A DNA stretch of 64,000 nt from Lolliginicoccus suaedae (GTDB lineage: Bacteria > Actinomycetota > Actinomycetes > Mycobacteriales > Mycobacteriaceae). The notes beneath the pieces were generated by a model that worked only from the letters and a program-made list of their open reading frames with translations, was not told where the DNA came from and did no database searches. Shown here piece by piece: positions 51,226-59,591 of this stretch; the stretch's first letter is position 1; every line of letters starts with the position of its first letter. The position numbers and the translations under genes were made by a program. Location of the stretch: assembly GCF_008312885.1 (NCBI RefSeq), contig NZ_VSSO01000005.1:1-64000 (forward strand), given 5' to 3'.

Positions 51226-52425
51226 CTACGCGAGTGCTTGCTGGAGATCCTCGAGGAGATCGTCGACGTGCTCGAGCCCCACGGAGATGCGGACCACACC
51301 GTCGGTGATACCTACGGTGGCCCGGCCCTCCGGCCCCATGGCGCGATGCGTGGTGGTGGCAGGGTGGGTGATGAGGGTCTTCGAGTCCCCGAGGTTGTTG
51401 GAGATATCGATGATCCGCAGCTTGTCGAGCACCTCGAAGGCCCGCGCCTTGCCGTCCTCGGCATCGAGCTCGAACGTCACCACGGTGCCGCCGCCGAGCA
51501 TCTGCCGCTTCGCGAGCTCGTACTGCGGGTGCGACGGCAGGAACGGGTAGCGGACCCACCGCGTCGCGGGGTGCTCATCAAGGAACTCAGCGATGCGATG
51601 GGCGGACGCGTTCTGCTGCTGGACGCGGATGCCCAGGGTCTCGAGGCCCTTGAGCATCACCCAGGCGTTGAACGGGCTCAGCGCGGGACCGGTATGGCGC
51701 ATCAGCGTCTGCACCGGACCATCGATGTAGTCCTTCGGTCCAAGGATCGCGCCACCGAGGACGCGGCCCTGGCCATCGATGTGCTTGGTGCCCGAATACA
51801 CGATCACGTCCGCACCGAGGTCGAAGCCCCGCTGCAGCAGGGGGGTGGCGAACACATTGTCGAGCACGACCTGCGCGCCCGCGGCATGCGCGAGCTCGGA
51901 TACCCGCTGCACATCCACGAGTGCCTGCATCGGGTTGGCCGGGGTCTCGAAGAACACAGCGGCGGTCGGCTTCGCCAGCGCCCGCTCCCACTGGTCGAGG
52001 TCCTCGCCGTCGACGAACTCGGTCTCGATCCCCCAGCGGGGCAGGATCTCGTTGCACACCACGAAGCAGGAGCCGAACAGGCTGCGGGCCGCCACCAGGC
52101 GATCGCCGGCCTTCAGCAGCGCGCCGAGCGCCACGAACACGGCCGCCATGCCGCTCGCCGTGCCGAAGCATGCCTCGGCGCCATCCATCAGGCGCAGCCG
52201 CTCCTCGAACATCGCGACGGTGGGATTGCCGTAGCGGGAGTAGACGAAGCGATCACCATCGATGAAAGCCTGCTCGGCGGCACCAGCGGACTCATAGACA
52301 TAGCCGGAGGTGAGGTAGAGCGCCTCGGCGGTCTCCTCGTAGCCGGACCGCGCGAGCCCGCCGCGCACGCCAATGGTCTCGGGTCGCACGCCCTCGGGCA
52401 GCGGGCGCTGCGGCGGGAGGCTCAC
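51226..52425 (-). CDS. metZ: O-succinylhomoserine sulfhydrylase
   Basis: 399 residues, PLP-dependent Cys/Met metabolism family. Makes homocysteine from O-succinyl- (or O-acetyl-) homoserine and sulfide. Y-S-R-Y-G-N-P-T, the PLP lysine in S-G-T-K-H, and A-R-x-F-E-V-L near the end are visible. GTG 52425 overlaps the rhodanese stop (GTGA) with GGAGG at five bases. The upstream rhodanese gene may supply or handle sulfur for the same pathway. Confidence 0.94.
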   Translation of the reverse strand: MSLPPQRPLPEGVRPETIGVRGGLARSGYEETAEALYLTSGYVYESAGAAEQAFIDGDRFVYSRYGNPTVAMFEERLRLMDGAEACFGTASGMAAVFVALGALLKAGDRLVAARSLFGSCFVVCNEILPRWGIETEFVDGEDLDQWERALAKPTAAVFFETPANPMQALVDVQRVSELAHAAGAQVVLDNVFATPLLQRGFDLGADVIVYSGTKHIDGQGRVLGGAILGPKDYIDGPVQTLMRHTGPALSPFNAWVMLKGLETLGIRVQQQNASAHRIAEFLDEHPATRWVRYPFLPSHPQYELAKRQMLGGGTVVTFELDAEDGKARAFEVLDKLRIIDISNNLGDSKTLITHPATTTHRAMGPEGRATVGITDGVVRISVGLEHVDDLLEDLQQALA

Positions 52426-52835
52426 GACTGCCTCCACGGCAGGCCGAGCGCACGCCAGCCGCGATGGCCGCGATGCCCCTGGTCGTCGATAGCGCCCTCG
52501 AAACCATCAAGGACGTTGTAGGCAGGACCGAGGCCCGCGGAGGTGGCGAGCTGCGCCGAACCGATGGAGCGCTGGCCCGACCGGCAGAGGAAAACCAGCG
52601 GCTGGCCCGGATGGATGCCCGCGGCAGCGAGCTCGTTGAGGAAGTCCGCGTTGCGCGCGCCCGTGGGGAAACCGACCCACTCGACGAAGACGGTCCGCTT
52701 GCCCAGTGGTGAGACATCGGGCACACCGACATAGCTCCACTCGGCCTGTGTACGGACGTCGACGAGGACTGCCTCGGGATCGTTCTCGAGCATCTGCCAT
52801 GCCTGCTCGGGGCTGATGTCACCTGCGTAGCTCAC
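52422..52835 (-). CDS. Rhodanese-domain protein
   Basis: 137 residues, single rhodanese fold. L-V-D-V-R-T-Q-A-E-W and the active-site loop C-R-S-G-Q-R-S with the persulfide-forming Cys are clear, followed by the Y-N-V-L-D-G-F-E-G end. Start at GTG 52835 (S-Y-A-G-D-I follows), as in the homologue Rv0390; the frame continues up to GTG 52883. Translationally coupled to metZ, which suggests sulfane-sulfur transfer for homocysteine synthesis (inference). Confidence 0.9.
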   Translation of the reverse strand: MSYAGDISPEQAWQMLENDPEAVLVDVRTQAEWSYVGVPDVSPLGKRTVFVEWVGFPTGARNADFLNELAAAGIHPGQPLVFLCRSGQRSIGSAQLATSAGLGPAYNVLDGFEGAIDDQGHRGHRGWRALGLPWRQS

Positions 52836-52964
52836 CCCTACAGCGTTCCATACCGGGGGGCCCGCGCGCACACTGGACGGCACATGTCGCTAGCGGCTTG
52901 GAAAAGGGCGGGGAACCTGGCAGGTTAGAGCAGGCTTACCAGTGCCGGAATTTCTACTCTACAC

Positions 52965-52982
52965 TGGACACTCGACTGTCCA
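52965..52982 (+). promoter_or_regulatory. Inverted repeat TGGACA-N6-TGTCCA before fprA
   Basis: Two perfect six-base half-sites around CTCGAC, 26 bases before the fprA start. The region between 52940 and 53005 is AT-richer than its surroundings and carries the fprA promoter; a possible -10 is TACTCT at 52955-52960. The repeat could be an operator overlapping the transcription start. Confidence 0.4.
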
Positions 52983-53008
52983 CCCCAGAATGAGGTTAAG
53001 CGCTTCTG

Positions 53009-54388
53009 ATGACTGACCAGAATCGGCCGTTGCGAGTTGGAATCGTCGGGTCCGGCCCCGCCGGCATCTATGCCGCTGACGCCTTGATGAAATCGGACAC
53101 CGCCGCCGAACGGGGGGTCAGCATCGACATCTTCGAGCGCATGCCCGCCCCCTTCGGCCTCATCCGCTATGGCGTCGCCCCCGACCACCCCCGCATCAAG
53201 GGCATCATCACCGCGCTGCACAAGGTCCTCGACAAGCCCGAGGTCCGCCTGTTCGGCAATGTCGACTACGGCACCGACATCGACCTGCCCACGCTGCACT
53301 CCCTCTACGATGCGGTCATCTTCGCCACCGGCGCCAACGCCGACCGCGCGCTGGGGATCCCCGGCATCGAGCTCGACGGCTCCCACGGCGCCGCCGACTT
53401 CGTCTCCTGGTACGACGGCCACCCAGATGTGCCCCGCGACTGGCCCCTCGACGCCGAGAAGGTCGCTGTCCTCGGTGTCGGCAACGTCGCCCTCGACGTG
53501 GCCCGCGTGCTCGCCAAGACCGCCGACGAGCTGCTCGAGACCGAGATCCCGCACAACGTCTACGAGGGACTGCGGGCCTCTCGCGCCCGCGAGGTCCACG
53601 TCTTCGGCCGCCGCGGCCCCGCCCAGGCCAAGTTCACCCCCCTCGAGCTCAAGGAGCTCTCCCACTCCCCCAATGTCGATGTGATCGTCGATCCGCTGGA
53701 CATCGACTACGACGAGGCCTCCGAGATCGCCCGGCGCTCCTCGAAGATCGTCGACCAGGTCGCCAACATCATCCAGGACTACGCGATCCGCGACCCCAAG
53801 GGGCTGCCCAACAAGATCTACCTGCACTTCTTCGAGAGCCCCACCGAGATCCTCGGCACTGACGGCAAGGTCACCGGCCTGCGCACCGAGCGCACCGAGC
53901 TCGACGGCACCGGCAACGTCCGCGGCACCGGGAAGTACACCGACTGGGACGTCCAGGCCGTCTACCGGGCGGTGGGCTACCTGTCGGAGAACATCGCCAA
54001 GCTGCCGTTCGACGAGCAGGCCGGCACCGTGCCCAACGAGGCCGGGCGCGTCACCGGTGACGATGGCCAGCCACTGCCCGGCATCTACGTCACCGGCTGG
54101 ATCAAGCGCGGCCCCATCGGCCTGATCGGCCACACCAAGGGCGACGCCAACGAGACCATCGCGTGCCTGCTCGAGGACGCGCCCTCGCTGCCCGAGCCTG
54201 CCGATCCCCGCGAGGACGCGATCACCGACCACCTCACCAGCAAAGGCGTCCCCTTCACCACCTGGGATGGCTGGTACCGGCTCGACGCGCACGAGAAGGC
54301 CCTCGGCGAGCCGCACGGCCGGCCCCGCATCAAGGTCGTCGAGCGCGACGAGATGCTGCGCGCCAGCGGAGTCAGCGACGAGGAGTAG
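53009..54388 (+). CDS. fprA: NADPH-ferredoxin reductase FprA
   Basis: 459 residues, adrenodoxin-reductase type. Transfers electrons from NADPH to ferredoxin. FAD motif G-I-V-G-S-G-P-A-G near 11-19, R-Y-G-V-A-P-D-H-P, the NADP motif V-L-G-V-G-N-V-A-L-D-V-A near 155, G-R-R-G-P-A-Q-A, and the C-terminal G-W-I-K-R-G-P-I-G-L-I-G. Length as in M. tuberculosis FprA. Monocistronic, ended by the hairpin at 54403-54443. A second, ferredoxin-fused relative is at 61792-63306. Confidence 0.95.
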   Translation: MTDQNRPLRVGIVGSGPAGIYAADALMKSDTAAERGVSIDIFERMPAPFGLIRYGVAPDHPRIKGIITALHKVLDKPEVRLFGNVDYGTDIDLPTLHSLYDAVIFATGANADRALGIPGIELDGSHGAADFVSWYDGHPDVPRDWPLDAEKVAVLGVGNVALDVARVLAKTADELLETEIPHNVYEGLRASRAREVHVFGRRGPAQAKFTPLELKELSHSPNVDVIVDPLDIDYDEASEIARRSSKIVDQVANIIQDYAIRDPKGLPNKIYLHFFESPTEILGTDGKVTGLRTERTELDGTGNVRGTGKYTDWDVQAVYRAVGYLSENIAKLPFDEQAGTVPNEAGRVTGDDGQPLPGIYVTGWIKRGPIGLIGHTKGDANETIACLLEDAPSLPEPADPREDAITDHLTSKGVPFTTWDGWYRLDAHEKALGEPHGRPRIKVVERDEMLRASGVSDEE

Positions 54389-54402
54389 CCCGCGCCTGCT
54401 CC

Positions 54403-54443
54403 GCAGCCCCCGGTTGGATCCACGTGGACCAGCCGGGGGCTGC
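54403..54443. terminator. Terminator of fprA
   Basis: GCAGCCCCCGG at 54403-54413 pairs perfectly with 54433-54443. The 19-base interior contains the palindrome TCCACGTGGA, which would form a second small stem. It begins 15 bases after the fprA stop and lies before the convergent DUF456 gene stop at 54486. Confidence 0.8.
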
Positions 54444-54485
54444 TGCGTTGCAGGCTGGGATGCGGAGGCTTGCGACTTCCGGTAG

Positions 54486-54968
54486 CTAGAGCACCCAGGC
54501 GCCGATCGCCCAGGTCGCGCCGGCCGCCAGCGCCCCGAGAAGCTGGATCAACGTCGAGAGAACGACCGCCTTGGTGGCATGCACCGTGGCGTTCCATGCT
54601 GCGTCAGCCTGGCGGACGCGGGCCGTCTCGGCGAGGAACGTGCCGCCGATGAAGCCGATGAACAACCCGATCACCGGGATGACGAAGAACCCGACCACCG
54701 CGAGGATCAGGCCGACCACGATCGATCGGGTGGGGATGCCGGCCTCGCGGAGGGACCTCCCTGGCCAGGTGTACTGCAGCACGCCCGTGATGACGATGAA
54801 CGCCGTGACGATGAGGAAGATCATCCAGCCCTGCGTGGTGCCCTCGAAGATGGCCCAGGCCAGAACTGCCCCGAAGATGACGATCACGCCAGGCAGGATT
54901 GGCAGCACCGTACCGATGATGCCGATGACGATGACGAGGGCGACGATCAGCTCGCCTAGCAGGTTCAT
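54486..54968 (-). CDS. DUF456 membrane protein
   Basis: 160 residues with four to five hydrophobic segments; the Gly-rich I-G-x-V-L-P-I-L-P-G near 20 and P-V-I-G-L-F-I-G near 98 are the two repeats typical of DUF456. Function unknown. It starts five bases after the lipoprotein gene stop, so it probably belongs to the same minus-strand transcript as the EspC-like/DUF1023/lipoprotein genes. Confidence 0.85.
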   Translation of the reverse strand: MNLLGELIVALVIVIGIIGTVLPILPGVIVIFGAVLAWAIFEGTTQGWMIFLIVTAFIVITGVLQYTWPGRSLREAGIPTRSIVVGLILAVVGFFVIPVIGLFIGFIGGTFLAETARVRQADAAWNATVHATKAVVLSTLIQLLGALAAGATWAIGAWVL

Positions 54969-54973
54969 GCGGC

Positions 54974-55546
54974 TTACCGTATCCGGTCGCCGTTCGCGCC
55001 AGGCATCCTCTCCGCCTTGTACCGGCAGCCTGTCTCCCCGGTGATGCTCGCCGCGACCTTGCTCCCGATCTGGATCCGGTTGCCGTTGCCGCCAGCGAGG
55101 ACGACATCATGGTCGCCCGGCCTATCGACCCTGACCGTCACATCGGCGAGGCCCGCGCGCGCTGCGATCCCGCGGACAGCATCGAGGATCGCCGGCCAGT
55201 CCGCATCGGGGATGGGGGCCTGCGATCCCCACAAGGGCATGCGCACGCTGGAGCCGTCCGTGCTGGCGAACGCCCCGCCGCACCCCTCTGCGCGCCGTGG
55301 CCGGGCCTCCTCCCACTGCAGCGCCGGACTGATGCCGGACGCGACGTCTTTGATCTCCTCGATCACAGCGACCATCGTGGCCTCGGTCTCCTCCAGCGCC
55401 GGCAGGTCGCACATCAGCTCAGCGGCACGGTCGATCTCCGCATCGGAATGGTTGTAGGGACTCTCCATGATGCCTCCGCATCCGCTCGCGGCCATGACGG
55501 TAGCCATCATCGGCGCTGCCATCGCCAGCCTGCCTGGTCGCTTCAT
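54974..55546 (-). CDS. LppA-like lipoprotein
   Basis: 190 residues. Signal peptide with lipobox A-S-G-C (Cys 23). The mature part has the LppA family pattern: an early acidic helix, E-G-C-G-G-A-F-A near 87, W-P-A-I-L near 117, P-G-D-H-D-V near 140 and a late G-C. Two cysteines probably form a disulfide outside the membrane. The start overlaps the stop of the DUF1023 hydrolase gene by four bases (ATGA), so production is coupled to it. Function unknown; a partner or immunity protein is an inference from this coupling. Confidence 0.75.
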   Translation of the reverse strand: MKRPGRLAMAAPMMATVMAASGCGGIMESPYNHSDAEIDRAAELMCDLPALEETEATMVAVIEEIKDVASGISPALQWEEARPRRAEGCGGAFASTDGSSVRMPLWGSQAPIPDADWPAILDAVRGIAARAGLADVTVRVDRPGDHDVVLAGGNGNRIQIGSKVAASITGETGCRYKAERMPGANGDRIR

Positions 55547-57231
55547 CCGCGCACCACCTGATCCTGGAGACCGCCCACGATGACGGCCATGTTGTAGCCC
55601 GATGTTCTCAGCTCGCCATTGGATCCGAGGCGGGAATACTCGCTGTGCCCGGTCGAGCCCTCGCGCTCGATACCGTCGGGGGTGACCAAGGCGTCGGTGG
55701 ACAGTTGCTCGAAGGCAGCCTCGGCGGGGTCGGGGCCGAACGAGCCAACGTTGCCCAGATCACCGACGGGGTCGCCGTCACCACCCAGGAAGCTCCATAC
55801 TCCTTCGGCCTCCATCACGTACGCATGCCCTTCATCGAGGCCGAGGTCCTTCTCGTCGCTGGCATTGACGCCGGGCGAGCCGTAGAACACCGCGTCATCG
55901 ACGGGTTGGCCGGGGCCTGGATCCTGCAGCGCGAGCCCTGTCGTGTACGAGCCGTAGGAGTGGCCGAGCGCCGTGATGTGTGGGTCATCCTGCTCGGAGG
56001 CCACCGCGATCCCGTCATAGAAGGAAGCGAGCCGCGCCGCGCCTTCCTCCGCATGATCGCTCTGGGCGACATCGGCGAAGCCAGCGGGCGCGTCTGCCCA
56101 ACCGGGGCCATCCTTCTGCGGTGGCTCGTACCCGAGCCACGCGATCGAAGCGACGGTCTCCTCGCCTCTGCCGTTGTTGAACAACTGCCGCTCGGCCTCG
56201 CGCTGCAGGCTTGCCGTTTCCTTGACCATGCTCTCGAAGGAACCGGAAATGGTGGTGGTGAAGCCTGGGGTCGTGACGGACACATGGTCAGCGGAATCGG
56301 GGTCGCCGATCGCGAACGCTGCCATGCCTCGTTCTCCCGAGCTCATGTCGAGAAGCATCAACCGGCCCTCCGGATAGTCGTCGAGCATGTTCTCGATCGT
56401 GTCGAGGTCTTGCAGCTTGCGCTCGGTGTACCAGAGCTCAGCATCCGCGTTCGTGAATGCTCCGCCGAACATGTTGTCCTCGAGCTCCTCGGTAAGCTCC
56501 TCGCGCTGGTTGTCGAGGCGCTCGCGCTCGCTATCGATCCGCGCGATGTTCGCCTCGTGCCGCGCGCCCGAGGGCACTCCATCGAGATCACCGATCCACT
56601 CCGGATGCTTCTCGAGCACCCACGCCCGCTGCTGCTCCGTGAGCGAGTCCCAGTACTCCCGGTTCTGCTTCGCCGATGCATCCGCAGGGGGCTCGGGAGC
56701 ACGTTCCCCCTCACCCGATCGGCCTTCCACGGAGCGCTGCTGAGGCACCGCTTCGCGCAATACCGTGATCGACCTCGCCAGCGCTCCGTGGAAGGCGTTC
56801 GCGGCGTTGCTCACCTGCTCGTGGTGGCGCGCCAGGATGAGCGCGCGCTCCTCGGGCAGGCTAGCGCCCTGCCGGGCGGATACGACCCACGAGTCGCTGA
56901 CATCGAAGCCATCCGCGATAGCTGCACCCACTGCGCTCATCGCGGTTGATTGCTGCGTCCGCATCATGCGGGCGACCTGGCGCATGGCCTCTGCGGCTGC
57001 CTCGAAGCCGGTGGCCGATGCCCGGCCCGCGGCCCGCTGCTCGATGAAGCGTTCCCGTGCCAGGCGAGCCGCGCTGCCGTCCCAGCTTGGTGGGTGCACG
57101 CTGTCGAACGCATCCAGCGCCGCATCGGAGTGTGCCACTAGGCGGGAGGCAGCGTTCTCGTAGAGTGCCGCGTGGTTCTCCAGGCCTTCCCAGGCCAGGG
57201 CCCGTGCGCGCGACAACGGCATGGAGCTCAC
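55543..57231 (-). CDS. DUF1023 alpha/beta hydrolase with WXG100-like N-terminus
   Basis: 562 residues. The first about 180 residues are helical with a W-D-G-S-A turn near 50, like a WXG100/PPE-style secreted helical hairpin. A charged linker follows (about 185-290). The C-terminal DUF1023 domain has the nucleophile elbow G-H-S-Y-G-S with Ser 425. No signal peptide. GTG 57231 overlaps the EspC-like gene stop (GTGA) and has AGGG at seven bases. Likely a type VII-related secreted hydrolase; substrate unknown. The export and any toxic role are inferences. Confidence 0.8.
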   Translation of the reverse strand: MSSMPLSRARALAWEGLENHAALYENAASRLVAHSDAALDAFDSVHPPSWDGSAARLARERFIEQRAAGRASATGFEAAAEAMRQVARMMRTQQSTAMSAVGAAIADGFDVSDSWVVSARQGASLPEERALILARHHEQVSNAANAFHGALARSITVLREAVPQQRSVEGRSGEGERAPEPPADASAKQNREYWDSLTEQQRAWVLEKHPEWIGDLDGVPSGARHEANIARIDSERERLDNQREELTEELEDNMFGGAFTNADAELWYTERKLQDLDTIENMLDDYPEGRLMLLDMSSGERGMAAFAIGDPDSADHVSVTTPGFTTTISGSFESMVKETASLQREAERQLFNNGRGEETVASIAWLGYEPPQKDGPGWADAPAGFADVAQSDHAEEGAARLASFYDGIAVASEQDDPHITALGHSYGSYTTGLALQDPGPGQPVDDAVFYGSPGVNASDEKDLGLDEGHAYVMEAEGVWSFLGGDGDPVGDLGNVGSFGPDPAEAAFEQLSTDALVTPDGIEREGSTGHSEYSRLGSNGELRTSGYNMAVIVGGLQDQVVRG

Positions 57232-57521
57232 GGCCACGCCCTCAGGAGCCGTTGCGTGGATGCTGCCTCGGTGGTGCAATAGCCGTCGCACGCAGCGGCG
57301 ACTCGTCGGCCGTGGCTTCGCAATGCATCCACATGCGCCTCTCGCACAGCGAGGGATGCGTCAACGATCTCCGCTACCGCCGCATCGAGCCCCGAGCCAG
57401 CGAGACCCGGTGGCGCGCCCGCGCCCAGTTCGATCGAACCGACGCCATCGGCGCAGCGGTCGACCTCGGCTGCCAGGGCGCTGAGCGCTCCGGTATCCGC
57501 TACAAGCTCCGTGTCATCCAT
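57228..57521 (-). CDS. Small EspC/WXG100-like helical protein
   Basis: 97 residues, predicted all-helical, Ala-rich, with a central P-G-L-A-G-S-G turn where WXG proteins have W-x-G and a C-terminal Y-C-T-T-E-A. It resembles ESX-associated targeting proteins (EspC type) that pair with a larger substrate. ATG 57521 has GGAGG four bases upstream. First gene of the cassette, coupled to the DUF1023 gene by GTGA. Confidence 0.65.
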   Translation of the reverse strand: MDDTELVADTGALSALAAEVDRCADGVGSIELGAGAPPGLAGSGLDAAVAEIVDASLAVREAHVDALRSHGRRVAAACDGYCTTEAASTQRLLRAWP

Positions 57522-57828
57522 GGCACCTCCGCGTTGGCCGCCGGATCGCAGCCAGGATCATCCCTTTCAGGGGAGACAGATGCTGCGCGTAGCCGGAAGG
57601 TTCCCTTCCCCGCATGCGATCGACGTCACATCCAGCGATCTTCCCGCGGCGCAGCACCAGCCTCCGCCCCGGGAGTGTGCCCTGCCTTGGAACGATCGCC
57701 CCGCGAGTGTGCGAGAAACGACAGGAAATTCCGCGGATGCTGACGTAATTCGCACACTGGTGGCCGACGCATGGCAATTCGCACACTGGCGGCCGCGCGC
57801 ACGGCACTAGGTAGCCAGCTGGGAGCAG
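57522..57828. other. Intergenic region with palindromic repeat cluster
   Basis: This 307-base gap lies between the start of the EspC-like gene and the stop of purT, both on the minus strand. The part near 57540-57700 should hold the promoter of the EspC-like cassette, but I see no clear boxes. The part at 57701-57800 holds a degenerate relative of the palindromic element seen at 29866 and 30487. Open frames across it have no family likeness. Confidence 0.55.
57708..57795. repeat. Degenerate palindromic element with duplicated right arm
   Basis: TGTGCGAGAAACGACAG at 57708-57724 matches the left arm of the 29866/30487 element at 16 of 17 bases. The right side is replaced by two direct copies of AATTCGCACACTGG(T/C)GGCCG at 57747-57766 and 57776-57795 (19 of 20 identical). 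Both copies can pair through TCGCACACT with AGTGTGCGA at 57706-57714, so two alternative hairpins exist. Probably the purT terminator region. Confidence 0.7.
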
Positions 57829-59022
57829 CTAAGGAGTGACGGCGGTGACGCAGGCAGCAGCCTTGGTGGCGTTCTCGCGAGCCTCGTCGATAGTCCCGGC
57901 GACAGCCACCGCGACACCCATGCGGCGGTTCTCGAAGCTCTCGGGCTTGCCGAAGAGCCGGATATCGGTGCCAGGAACAGCGAGTGCCTCGTCGACGCCC
58001 GTGAACTGGATGGAGCGCGCGTCGACGCCGCCGTAGATCACCGCGGATGCTCCCGGGCTGAGCAGCGTCGTGTCGACGGGGAGCCGGAGCACCGCGCGGG
58101 CATGCAGCTCGAACTCGGAGAGCCGCTGCGTGGCGAGAGTGACGAGCCCCGTGTCGTGCGGTCGGGGGCTGACCTCGGAGAAGAAGACCTCGTCGCCCTT
58201 GACGAACAGCTCGACGCCGAACACCCCGCGACCGCCGAGCGCGGCGGTGATGCGCTCGGCGACGCCCTCGGCCGCGGCGAGCGCTGCATCGCTCATGGGG
58301 TGGGGCTGCCAGGACTCGACGTAGTCGCCCGCGACCTGGCGGTGCCCGATCGGCGCGCAGAAGGAGGTAGTGATGGCGCCGGAATGGGTGGATCGCACGG
58401 TGAGGAGGGTGATCTCGTAGTCGAAGTCGACGAAGCCCTCGACGATGACGCGATCGTTGTGGACGCGACCGCCGGCGTGGGCATACTCCCATGCGGCTTC
58501 GAGACCGTCAGCATCATGGACGACGGATTGCCCCTTGCCTGATGAGGACATGATCGGCTTGACCACGCAGGGGTAGCCGATCCGCTCGGTGGCGGCGGCG
58601 AGCTCCTCGTAGGTATCGGCGAAGGCATAGGGCGAGGTGGGCAGGCCGAGCGCCTCGGCGGCGAGGCGGCGGATGCCCTCGCGGTTCATGGTGAGCTGGG
58701 TCGCGCGAGCGGTAGGGATGACCTCGGTGATGTCGCTGGCCACGGCCTCGGCGAGGGCATCGGTGGCGATGGCCTCGATCTCGGGGACGACATAGTGGGG
58801 CTTCTCGTGCTTGATGAGCGAGAGCAGCGCGTCCTTGTCCGTCATGTCGATGACATGCGAGCGGTGGGCGACCTGGTGGCCGGGAGCCTTGGCGTAGCGG
58901 TCGACGGCGATGACCTCCACGCCGAGGCGCTGGAACGCGATGATGACTTCCTTGCCGAGCTCGCCTGCCCCGAGCAGCATGACGCGGGTTGCTCCGTCGC
59001 TCAGCGGTGTACCGATGATCAC
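57829..59022 (-). CDS. purT: Formate-dependent phosphoribosylglycinamide formyltransferase
   Basis: 397 residues, ATP-grasp. Makes formyl-GAR from GAR, formate and ATP in purine synthesis, independent of folate. [11 protein letters not shown] near 20, [13 protein letters not shown] near 215, and S-P-R-P-H-D-T-G near 285 are the family motifs. GTG start with GAGAGGGA at seven bases. In the order I recall purT is Rv0389, near metZ; here fprA and the EspC-like cassette lie between them. Confidence 0.96.
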   Translation of the reverse strand: MIIGTPLSDGATRVMLLGAGELGKEVIIAFQRLGVEVIAVDRYAKAPGHQVAHRSHVIDMTDKDALLSLIKHEKPHYVVPEIEAIATDALAEAVASDITEVIPTARATQLTMNREGIRRLAAEALGLPTSPYAFADTYEELAAATERIGYPCVVKPIMSSSGKGQSVVHDADGLEAAWEYAHAGGRVHNDRVIVEGFVDFDYEITLLTVRSTHSGAITTSFCAPIGHRQVAGDYVESWQPHPMSDAALAAAEGVAERITAALGGRGVFGVELFVKGDEVFFSEVSPRPHDTGLVTLATQRLSEFELHARAVLRLPVDTTLLSPGASAVIYGGVDARSIQFTGVDEALAVPGTDIRLFGKPESFENRRMGVAVAVAGTIDEARENATKAAACVTAVTP

Positions 59023-59088
59023 CTAGTGTTCCCTCTCCGTGCGCCTCTCGCCTGACGTGTAGAGCCTAGCGGGTGAGAAGATGCATGC

Positions 59089-59526
59089 ATGGATGTGGCA
59101 TTGGCACTGGAGACGAGGATCTCGTTGCTCGCCGCAGGAGGCATATTCCTGTGGGCGCTGCTGCTCGGAGTATGGAAGTACGTACAGATGGCCCGCTCCC
59201 CGGAGCACGTGGCGCATCCCTACGTCGACATCGCGCACCGGGCGGCGCTGCTGTACTCGTTCGCCTCGATGCTGCTGGCTGTCTTCGCGGAGCTGAGCGC
59301 CTGGGCCTCGTGGGTGAACGTGGTGGCCGTGCTGGCGGTGCTGGTGTTCTTCGTCGGGGCGATCGTGTCCTACATGGTGCATGGCTGGCTGCGGGATACG
59401 ACGAACCAGTTCGCGAGCCCGGTGCGGGGGCTGCACGCGTTCATGATCGCGCTGATCGTGGCGGAGATCGGTGGCTTCGTCGTGCTGTTCTCGGGGTTCG
59501 TGGCCGCGCAGTTCGTCACCGCTTGA
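59089..59526 (+). CDS. Four-helix membrane protein of unknown function
   Basis: 145 residues. Hydrophobic segments at about 12-32, 52-70, 75-97 and 115-140, with a conserved-looking His/Asp loop between the first two. No family I can name. ATG 59089 is preceded by GAGAAG at about twelve bases. Divergent from purT; 65 bases before the DUF368 gene, which has its own promoter. Confidence 0.7.
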   Translation: MDVALALETRISLLAAGGIFLWALLLGVWKYVQMARSPEHVAHPYVDIAHRAALLYSFASMLLAVFAELSAWASWVNVVAVLAVLVFFVGAIVSYMVHGWLRDTTNQFASPVRGLHAFMIALIVAEIGGFVVLFSGFVAAQFVTA

Positions 59527-59579
59527 GCCGCCACGGCCGGTGCAGCGTGGATCACACGCTGATTCCCCGCCGGGCCGCT

Positions 59580-59585
59580 TACCCT
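59580..59585 (+). promoter_or_regulatory. -10 box for leaderless DUF368 mRNA
   Basis: TACCCT fits TANNNT and ends six bases before ATG 59592. There is no ribosome-binding sequence, so transcription probably starts on the ATG itself. Confidence 0.5.
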
Positions 59586-59591
59586 GTAATA

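Noticed and set aside
52918..52940. Possible IdeR/DtxR iron box (AGGTTAG ... CTTACC) upstream of fprA
   Set aside because: Half-sites are too far apart and the second is imperfect against the AGGTTAG-C-CTAACCT pattern.
55645..56949. 434-codon + strand frame opposite the DUF1023 gene
   Set aside because: Antisense shadow; the minus-strand gene has a hydrolase elbow and coupled neighbours.
57514..57807. Short minus-strand frame in the gap before the EspC-like gene
   Set aside because: It is built largely from the palindromic repeat cluster and has no ribosome site.
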